A stretch of 64,000 nt of DNA from Haloarcula hispanica ATCC 33960 (GTDB lineage: Archaea > Halobacteriota > Halobacteria > Halobacteriales > Haloarculaceae). The notes beneath the pieces are model-generated. The model did not search any database, had not been told where the DNA came from, and worked only from the letters and a program-made list of their open reading frames with translations. The position numbers were made by a program, and so were the translations under genes. Where the stretch lies: contig NC_015944.1 in NCBI RefSeq assembly GCF_000223905.1, forward strand, positions 310,001-374,000, given 5' to 3'. This document shows positions 57,681-64,000 of the stretch, piece by piece (position 1 is the first letter of the stretch; the number at the start of each line of letters is the position of its first letter).

Positions 57681-58205
57681 CAGTACGGTGAGATAGTCCC
57701 CCTCGCGACCGTAGCTACGCTTTGTCGGCGACGAATGTGGTCCATCGTTATCAAGAATCCAACGACGGAGACCGTTTTAGTAAACAGGCCATACCGGCAG
57801 CCATGCTGCAGCGTATCCTATCATTGATCACATATGATTTGGACAGGGACCCGGCTACTATACAAATAGGGGCATCCCGGGATTAAACGCCAACTGGTTT
57901 AGCTGGCTTCATATATTCGATCAAGAAGCGACCGTGGTCAGTTCACGAGTGAACAAATGCTTAGCTGGTGGTCTGATTGTCCTGGTTGGAATCCGCCAAG
58001 ATCGCAGTAGTTAAGAGTCATATAAGACACTGTGCGTGTTCTAAAACTACACGAGATGGCTGCGTACACCCTCTCTGATAGAAGGAGCCCAGAGTTTCAG
58101 ATATATTGTCACGGTAGCATTGGTAGACCAGCCAGTCAGTGTGGACTGTCTGAGTGAATCGGTACGAGGTTACTACTATTGAGGCTACTATCCCACCTTC
58201 CATCG
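57681..58205. other. Gene-free interval in the polysaccharide locus
   Basis: About 525 bases, AT-rich, without a convincing frame on either strand. It separates the small Tyr-Gly gene from the oxidoreductase gene and probably holds promoters of both. Confidence 0.5.
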
Positions 58206-59342
58206 ATGACTTACACTGTCGCAGTCATTGGGACTGGTGCAGATCCGGACGACCCGGATACCGACGGGTTCGCAATGGCATATAGGCACGCAGGCGCGTA
58301 CAGGCGGTTAGACTCGTGTGAACTTACCGCCTGTGCCGACGTCGTCCCTGAGAATGCGAGAAATTTCGGAGAACAATGGAACCTCCCGGACGGAAACGTC
58401 TACACGGACACTGAGAAGATGCTCACTGCTGTCGAGCCCGACATTGTCAGTGTCTGCGTTCCGCCCCATATCCACGCACCTGTCGTGATGACGTGTGCTG
58501 AGAGTGGGGTAATGGACGCGATCCACTGTGAAAAGCCGATGGCAACGAGATGGGAGGACTGTCAGAAAATGGCATCGGCCTGTAAGCGGGCCGGAATCCA
58601 GCTTACGTTCAACCACCAACGACGGTTCGGAAAGCCGTTCCGGAAAGCCAAGTCGCTACTTGAAAACGGAAAAATAGGCTCGTTAGAGCGAATCGAACTC
58701 GGTGGAAAAAATCTATTTGATTACGGGTCGCACCTGTTTGACCTCTGTGGGTACTTCACTGACCAAGCGATGTCGAAATGGGTGATGGCTGGGATCGAAT
58801 ACAGCGAGGAAAACGTACAGTTTGGGGCCCACAACGAGAATCAGGCCATCGCGCAATGGCGGTATACGAACGGTGTCAACGGGCTCGCATCGACAGGGGA
58901 CGGTGGCATTGTCGACTGTCATATGCGGCTGCTGGGCTCAGACGGAATGATAGAAATAGGTGGTGAGGTTCCGCTACGGGTCCGGACCGGGAAAAACTGG
59001 ACAACGGTCGACACTGGGGGAGAGGACGTACACGGTCCCAACGAAACAATATTCGACGCTGCAAAACAGAAGATCAGCGCTCGTATACCGGGAGCCACTG
59101 TAGAAAACGCGAGACCTGAAACCTATATTGACCGTGCCATAGCGGACACCGTCGACGCACTGGACACGGGTCGTGAACCTGAACTTTCAGCTGACAACGC
59201 TCTGCAGGCAACGGAACTTATATTCGGGTGCTGGGAGTCCGCTCGGCGGTGCGGGCGAGTCGATTTCCCACTAGAAATCGACGACAACCCGCTGGAATCG
59301 ATGGTCGAAAACGGGCAAGTACTCACTGCTGACAATCGATAA
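58206..59342 (+). CDS. Gfo/Idh/MocA-family oxidoreductase
   Basis: This 378-residue NAD(P)-dependent sugar or sugar-nucleotide oxidoreductase has a Rossmann N terminus (YTVAVIGTGADPDDPDTDGF). The family EKP motif is in DAIHCEKPMATRWEDCQKM, where the Lys is catalytic. Then come NHQRRFGKPFRKAKSLLENG and a C-terminal domain with EIGGEVPLRVRTGK and YIDRAIADTVDALDTGREPE. The substrate is unknown. It belongs to the surface-glycan locus and precedes the flippase gene by 238 bases. Confidence 0.87.
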   Translation: MTYTVAVIGTGADPDDPDTDGFAMAYRHAGAYRRLDSCELTACADVVPENARNFGEQWNLPDGNVYTDTEKMLTAVEPDIVSVCVPPHIHAPVVMTCAESGVMDAIHCEKPMATRWEDCQKMASACKRAGIQLTFNHQRRFGKPFRKAKSLLENGKIGSLERIELGGKNLFDYGSHLFDLCGYFTDQAMSKWVMAGIEYSEENVQFGAHNENQAIAQWRYTNGVNGLASTGDGGIVDCHMRLLGSDGMIEIGGEVPLRVRTGKNWTTVDTGGEDVHGPNETIFDAAKQKISARIPGATVENARPETYIDRAIADTVDALDTGREPELSADNALQATELIFGCWESARRCGRVDFPLEIDDNPLESMVENGQVLTADNR

Positions 59343-59580
59343 ATTCCAGTACACCCCGAACAGTTGCACACTGAGACGGAGTGGCAAGATACGCCCTGAT
59401 AATGCGGCTGCGTCACAGTTACCCCGCCCATAACAAACAGATGGTATCCGAAGTATGTAGCAACGGAGAGTCTATGCAGGCACAGCAATATCGAGTACTG
59501 AGTCGGAAGAACACACTGGTGTCCGTCAATCGGCCTAGTATTGTGGCTCGTCACACACGCAACAGGGAGTTCGAACGACG

Positions 59581-61086
59581 ATGCTAGATAAACTGAAACG
59601 GTTGATAAAGCGGCTGCTCCCGGCCAGTGATGACGTGATGGAGCAAACCGTAAAGAGTGGCGTGTGGGTCGGTGTGATGAACGTCACAGAACGGGGACTA
59701 GAACTGTTGTTGCTGGTCATCGTTGCCTCACTGTTGTCCCCGCGTGCAGTCGGGTTGATGGGGATAGCGCTGTTGACGCTCTCTTCACTCAAGAAGTTCT
59801 CCGAGTTGGGAATCAAGTCCGCTCTGATACAGGCCGAGGAGGACAACGTCGACGACGAGCTCAACACTGCTTGGACAATCGAGACAGCCAGAGGGACTGT
59901 AATTGCCGTTATTCTGTTCCTCGGGGCCCCGTTTATTGCGTCGTTGTTCAACGAACCTGCAGCGACCGATCTGTTTCGGGTCATCGCCCTCTCACCGTTT
60001 ATTGTTGGGTTACGAAACCCTGCTGTCGTCTATTTCCAGAAGAGTCTAGATTTCCACAAAGAGTTCGTGTATAGGGTCAGCGGCGCGGTGGCATACTTCG
60101 TCGTCACCGTAGGCATAGCTCTGTATGACCCAACTGTCTATGCACTGGCAATCGGATACATCGCCGGCGACGCCGCCCGGTTCCTCGTCTCGTATCTGGC
60201 GGACGGGTACCGTCCGTGGCCTTCGTTCGATATCGATGTGGCGAAGAAGCGCTACAGTTTCGGAAAGTGGGTTACGGCCAATTCAATCCTGTATTTCCTG
60301 TACAGTAGAGGAGACGACGCGTTTGTCGGCTGGGCGCTCATGGCAAGTGCACTGGGATTTTACCAGCTCGCCTACCGGCTCTCGAACGCGCCGGCGACCG
60401 AAATCACACAGACAATCTCCAGTGTGACGTTCTCGGCGTATTCGAAAGTGCAGAACGACGTCGAGAAGCTGCGGTCCGGATACTTCCAGACGCTCAGAAT
60501 GACCACATTGGCTTCGTTCCCAGCGGCAATGGGTATCGCGGCAGTCGCACCCGCGTTTGTCGAGGCGTTTTTTACCCCCGAGTGGCAGCCGATGATACCA
60601 GTGATGCAGTTGTTGGCTATCTACGGACTGTTGCGTTCGATGGGTGCGACGATGGGACCGGTCTGGAAAGCAGTCGGGCGACCGGACTATATTGCTAAAC
60701 TCTCTGCTGTACGTGTGGCCCTCATTGCTGTATTCATCTATCCGGTCACGATGATGTATGGAATCGAAGGCACTGCAGCTCTCATTACGGGTATTTACAT
60801 TTTCCCGATGATGCCGATTGACACCTATCTTATCGCCCGGACCATCAATGTGTCTCCAGTTCGAGTTTTCAGGGAGGTATCGTATCCCCTGGTGGCGAGT
60901 CTTGGGATGGCAGCCGCAGTGACCTACGTCTATCAGACGGTGACTCTCACTGGGCCGGTGTTGGAGTTTATCCTGTTGGTCCTCGTTGGTATTGGAGTCT
61001 ATGTGGCCCTGGCCCTGGCGCTCATGTTTAGTTTCAATTGGGAAGTCAAGCAGAACCTCGAATCAATATTCGATGCGTTGGCGTGA
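59581..61086 (+). CDS. Polysaccharide flippase (Wzx/MATE-type)
   Basis: This 501-residue membrane protein has about 12-14 helices of the MATE/Wzx group that flips lipid-linked oligosaccharides. Seen: SGVWVGVMNVTERGLELLLLV, LLSPRAVGLMGIALLTLSSL, KKFSELGIKSALIQAEEDNV, YQLAYRLSNAPATEITQTIS and FTPEWQPMIPVMQLLAIYGL. The C terminus is a hydrophobic tail ending in ESIFDALA. It is the export step for the glycan made by the neighbouring enzymes. Confidence 0.88.
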   Translation: MLDKLKRLIKRLLPASDDVMEQTVKSGVWVGVMNVTERGLELLLLVIVASLLSPRAVGLMGIALLTLSSLKKFSELGIKSALIQAEEDNVDDELNTAWTIETARGTVIAVILFLGAPFIASLFNEPAATDLFRVIALSPFIVGLRNPAVVYFQKSLDFHKEFVYRVSGAVAYFVVTVGIALYDPTVYALAIGYIAGDAARFLVSYLADGYRPWPSFDIDVAKKRYSFGKWVTANSILYFLYSRGDDAFVGWALMASALGFYQLAYRLSNAPATEITQTISSVTFSAYSKVQNDVEKLRSGYFQTLRMTTLASFPAAMGIAAVAPAFVEAFFTPEWQPMIPVMQLLAIYGLLRSMGATMGPVWKAVGRPDYIAKLSAVRVALIAVFIYPVTMMYGIEGTAALITGIYIFPMMPIDTYLIARTINVSPVRVFREVSYPLVASLGMAAAVTYVYQTVTLTGPVLEFILLVLVGIGVYVALALALMFSFNWEVKQNLESIFDALA

Positions 61087-61144
61087 TCAAAATGAGACAG
61101 ACAATCCAAATCAATCGATCCGGCGAAAAGAGGAGCACAGCGCG

Positions 61145-61645
61145 ATGAAGCGACGAACAGTGCTTGCTGGCGTCGTCCCGTTCTTACAGGTCGGGCGGTG
61201 GTTAGATCAGCTGCTGCTCGTGAATCAAGGTGAGATAGTTCAAAAGCGGTTCGTCGGCATCGCCGAGGGGGAGACGACTGAGATCACCGTCACTGACGAT
61301 GACGGGACAACTGTTTCATCCGAACACGAGGGACAGCTTGGGCAGTCACCAGCAGAGATATCACCTGAGGTTGCAACCTCCCTGCGGGAAAGGTACGACT
61401 CGATACGGTTCCACGTCACAGTAAACCACCACAACGACAGTCCCAAAGTGTTCGGTCGGACCGGAACGATAGAATACCGGACATCCAGAACGCTCTACAG
61501 CGGGATTGGAGTGGGCGACCACATTTCGTTTCAGACATCTCTCCTGAACGCTAACAGCATCATTTCGCTGTCGTGCCTAGCAAACGAGAAGGAGTCCCTA
61601 CAACGCCGGTGTCGAGTCGGAGTCGAGGACCCGACCGCGGAATGA
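61145..61645 (+). CDS. Secreted-type protein, uncharacterised
   Basis: This 166-residue protein begins MKRRTVLAGVVPFLQVGRWL, a basic RR start and a hydrophobic stretch that could be a Tat-type signal or anchor. The rest is acidic and beta-rich (KRFVGIAEGETTEITVTDDD, RFHVTVNHHNDSPKVFGRTG). It has no known family. It starts 58 bases after the flippase stop on the same strand, so it may belong to the same operon. A role at the cell surface is inference. Confidence 0.6.
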   Translation: MKRRTVLAGVVPFLQVGRWLDQLLLVNQGEIVQKRFVGIAEGETTEITVTDDDGTTVSSEHEGQLGQSPAEISPEVATSLRERYDSIRFHVTVNHHNDSPKVFGRTGTIEYRTSRTLYSGIGVGDHISFQTSLLNANSIISLSCLANEKESLQRRCRVGVEDPTAE

Positions 61646-62334
61646 GATAGACCGCTCCAAAGTAGAGCCTCATTCAGAAATATCGCGTAGAGCGTGGGAC
61701 GCATTTTCCCAGAGAATATCGCCTTTGAATACACTGCTGCGTTAGATCCAGCAACAAGGTTTGTTTTCGAGTGAATTCATCGCAATCGAAAATCCCGGAT
61801 ACCCAAGTATTGCACGAAGTGGTTCACAAAAGTCAATCCGCATCTTATGAGCAGCCCAATAGTACGGCTGCTGAACCGAATATACTCCCAGAGGCTGTAA
61901 TGGTTCACAGCTAAAGACATGAGTGACAGTCATCTTGTACTCATTGCTGAGAATAGCATGTAAATCGGACAGGACTGATAGAGACCACAAAATCACTCGC
62001 AAACGGCTTGAACATCTTGCCACCACAAGAGAATTTGAGCGACGGGGTCGTGATCTCTGAAACGGGACTCGGTGACCTAGGCCGATTGACTTTCAGATCG
62101 AGCGGATCTGCTGGTCACGAAGTGGAGTGATATCAGATGGTAGTACCTCCGTAACATTACAAAGATACCGTAATTCGACTATACTAAACGAGTATTAGTT
62201 TCTCAACTGCCATTTTCGATTATAATATTTGCTCTAAATGTGGTATGCAAGAAAGTATCGCATGGTCAGCAAGTTATGCAAACAAGACCCAACCGGTAAC
62301 AACGAATAAAATAGTAAATAGGGATTACCGGAGT
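61646..62334. other. AT-rich interval, possible gene remnant
   Basis: About 690 bases without a complete gene. A short frame near 61968-62059 reads DRTDRDHKITRKRLEHLATT and ends in REFERRGRDL before a stop, which looks like the end of a DNA-binding or replication-type protein. Its upstream part is out of frame (a stop at 61920), so it could be a decayed gene. TATA-like TATAATATTT lies at 62221. Confidence 0.35.
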
Positions 62335-64000
62335 GTGACCAACGAAGAACAGAATCGCTCGCACGACAATGGAGAGGTGTCGCGAGATAAAAGTAGTACG
62401 ACGGGAACAACCGTCATAGACCGCCGCACGTGCATGAAATTAGCAGGTGTTGCCGCTGCGTCTTTGGCAGGATGTGCCGGTAAAGGTGATCCTACCGCAG
62501 GAGGATCGGCAGCAAAATTCGGATACGGTGGTGAGCCTGCAGTTACGACACAACTCAGCGCAGTCGATGTTTCGAAGGTGGCCGAAGACACCAGTATGGC
62601 AAGGTCGGTCAGCAGCCTCAGCATCGATTCTCCGCTCTCAACAACACTGTCTCCAAGTTCCTCTGATCTCTTTGCGTTCAGGCCCGACAGCGAAAATGTA
62701 GCGGTTAAATTCACGCCGGGTACAGACACAGGTGCTGCTGCGGTCGGACTGTTCAATCCGGACGGTGAATTACTCTCCCAAGCGTACGCGAGTTCAGATG
62801 TCCCGGTGTATCTGCCGGAATCACTCTCAGCCGGAAGTACACACTACCTGCAAGTCATGGACGTCAGTCGAAGCGGTGGCGATTACTCACTCACCATTTC
62901 GACGGATAGTACGACGCAGTCTCAGTCACCGTACGAAGGGACAGTCAGGGCAATTCCCGGACGTATTCAGGCCCAGAACTTCGACATCGGTGGCGAAGGC
63001 GAGGCGTACCACGACACGTCTAGCGGAAATATCTACGGTTCCGCTAACCGAGATACTGACGTTGATATCCGACCAACAGAGGACAAGTCAGGAAAGTACA
63101 ATATCGGCTACTTTCAGGCCGGAGAGTGGCTCGAATACACAACCGATGTCTCGCCGGGGACGTACGATATTAGAGTCCGAGTGGCGTCAGCACTCTCTGA
63201 TGGGCGACTCGAACTGTCTCTTGGAGATCGTACCCTCACGACGGTCGCTGTCCCTAATACGGGCGACTGGACCTCGTGGGAGACAGTCACAGTAGAAGAC
63301 ATCGAAATCGAGTCCGAGCAGCAATCGACGCTTCGCGTCGAAGCACTGGATTCCGGTGTAGAATTCAATTGGCTCGAATTCGATAGAGTCGATGCGCAGA
63401 AACCGTACAATGGGACTCTAGCGACGATTCCCGGGCGCATTGAGGCACAAAACTACGACACGGGTGGCGAAGGAGTATCGTACTCCGATACGACCGCTGG
63501 GAACGAATACGACACCAGTTACCGTGACACCGATGTCGACATCCGGCAGACCCAAGACGACTCTGGGGAGTACAACATCGGTTACTTCGAAGACGGCGAA
63601 TGGCTCGAATACTCGGCTGATGTTTCGCCAGGCCAGTATGATCTAAAAGTCCGTGTCGCCACGACACAGGACGACAGACAGCTCCGGTTCCACTTGGGCG
63701 ACCGAGAACTTGGAACGGTAGACGTGCCGAACACCGGCGGCTGGACGACCTGGGAGACGGCAGTAGCTGAGGACGTGACCATCGATGCCGATGGACAGCA
63801 AGTGCTCCGGGTCGAAGCTATCGGGTCCGGCATCGATTTCAACTGGGCCGAGTTCGAGGTCGCCGGGAATCAGCCGTTCGACGGCGCCCCGACGCTTCCC
63901 GGCAGGATACAGTCACAAGCATTCGACCTGGGCGGCGAGGGCGTGTCGTATCACGACACTACTGCCGGCAGTGAGTACGATCTCGGTTATCGGGACTCCG
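62335..64000 (+). CDS. Tat lipoprotein with repeated CBM6-like modules (3' end outside window)
   Basis: This secreted, lipid-anchored protein is seen from its start. GTG at 62335 is followed by a hydrophilic N region, the twin-arginine-type VIDRRTCMKLAGVAAASLAGC with the lipobox Cys, and a Ser/Thr-rich region with a jelly-roll-like block to about 62930. Then come repeated CBM6-like modules of about 155 residues. Module 1 starts PYEGTVRAIPGRIQAQNFDI (near 62928), module 2 PYNGTLATIPGRIEAQNYDT (near 63405), and module 3 NQPFDGAPTLPGRIQSQAFD (near 63868, cut). The repeats share GYFxxGEWLEYxxDVSPGxYD and VPNTGxWTxWET. CBM6 domains bind beta-glycans. A longer in-frame start at ATG 62245 is possible. 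Confidence 0.85.
   Translation, partial: MTNEEQNRSHDNGEVSRDKSSTTGTTVIDRRTCMKLAGVAAASLAGCAGKGDPTAGGSAAKFGYGGEPAVTTQLSAVDVSKVAEDTSMARSVSSLSIDSPLSTTLSPSSSDLFAFRPDSENVAVKFTPGTDTGAAAVGLFNPDGELLSQAYASSDVPVYLPESLSAGSTHYLQVMDVSRSGGDYSLTISTDSTTQSQSPYEGTVRAIPGRIQAQNFDIGGEGEAYHDTSSGNIYGSANRDTDVDIRPTEDKSGKYNIGYFQAGEWLEYTTDVSPGTYDIRVRVASALSDGRLELSLGDRTLTTVAVPNTGDWTSWETVTVEDIEIESEQQSTLRVEALDSGVEFNWLEFDRVDAQKPYNGTLATIPGRIEAQNYDTGGEGVSYSDTTAGNEYDTSYRDTDVDIRQTQDDSGEYNIGYFEDGEWLEYSADVSPGQYDLKVRVATTQDDRQLRFHLGDRELGTVDVPNTGGWTTWETAVAEDVTIDADGQQVLRVEAIGSGIDFNWAEFEVAGNQPFDGAPTLPGRIQSQAFDLGGEGVSYHDTTAGSEYDLGYRDS

Noticed and set aside
1-64000. CRISPR arrays, tRNA genes and complete insertion sequences
   Set aside because: No regular repeat-spacer arrays, no cloverleaf pattern and no transposase motifs were seen by eye; a computational scan could still find a divergent case.

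Overview
The window reads as a chromosome segment from a halophilic archaeon. It has high-GC coding DNA with very acidic proteins, leaderless promoters with a TATA element about 26 bases before the start codon, Tat-type lipoprotein signals (RR followed by LAGC), a bacterio-opsin-activator-type regulator, HalOD1, an RdfA-like protein, an F420-type flavin oxidoreductase and many small zinc-finger proteins. The genus Haloarcula is a reasonable guess. It is a haloarchaeon known to carry a selD gene without the usual selenoprotein machinery, and this window has exactly that kind of selD neighbourhood. The guess is inference, not proof.

Layout. 1-3040: an iron or siderophore-type ABC uptake operon on the minus strand (FAD oxidoreductase, FecCD permease, ATPase cut by the window edge), with two iron-box-like palindromes upstream. 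3088-5752: a carotenoid oxygenase gene flanked by two 82-base palindromic repeats in opposite orientation, then a DMT-family exporter. 5855-13220: mixed small genes, including a hemerythrin domain fused to a degraded acyl-CoA-synthetase-like domain.

13515-43188 is the heart of the window: a purine or N-heterocycle catabolic island built around selenium-dependent molybdenum hydroxylases. It holds an SsnA-like aminohydrolase, a cyclic amidohydrolase, a threonine-synthase-like PLP enzyme, an F420-type oxidoreductase and a nucleoside-type ABC importer with two tandem BMP lipoproteins. It also holds a D-aminoacylase-like amidohydrolase, an M20 carbamoylase and two separate [2Fe-2S] plus molybdopterin hydroxylase pairs. 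The accessory genes are DsrE/F/H-like sulfur (selenium) carriers, a YqeB/XdhC-type maturation protein, SelD with a TusA-like protein, YqeC, a MocA-type cytidylyltransferase, RidA and a second aminohydrolase. This set matches the E. coli ygeW-ygfK/xdhD-ssnA region and the E. faecalis orphan-selD region in content but is arranged differently. The 8-mer CCGTGTGT, exact or with one mismatch, sits 33-108 bases before most transcription units of the island, which suggests one shared regulator. A PemK-like toxin-antitoxin pair sits between the two hydroxylase operons.

43308-48321: an S17e-like small protein, a NadE-like protein with an altered P-loop, a zinc-ribbon protein paralogous to one at 11358, and an rdfA plus SMC-like pair. 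48863-53600: sensory and regulatory genes. 53601-54780 is AT-rich and gene-poor but contains a strongly folded segment (54083-54243) that could be an undescribed structured RNA. 54781-64000: a cell-surface polysaccharide or glycosylation locus (nucleotidyltransferase, glycosyltransferase, Gfo/Idh/MocA oxidoreductase, flippase, secreted proteins) that ends in a Tat lipoprotein with repeated CBM6-like modules, cut by the window edge.
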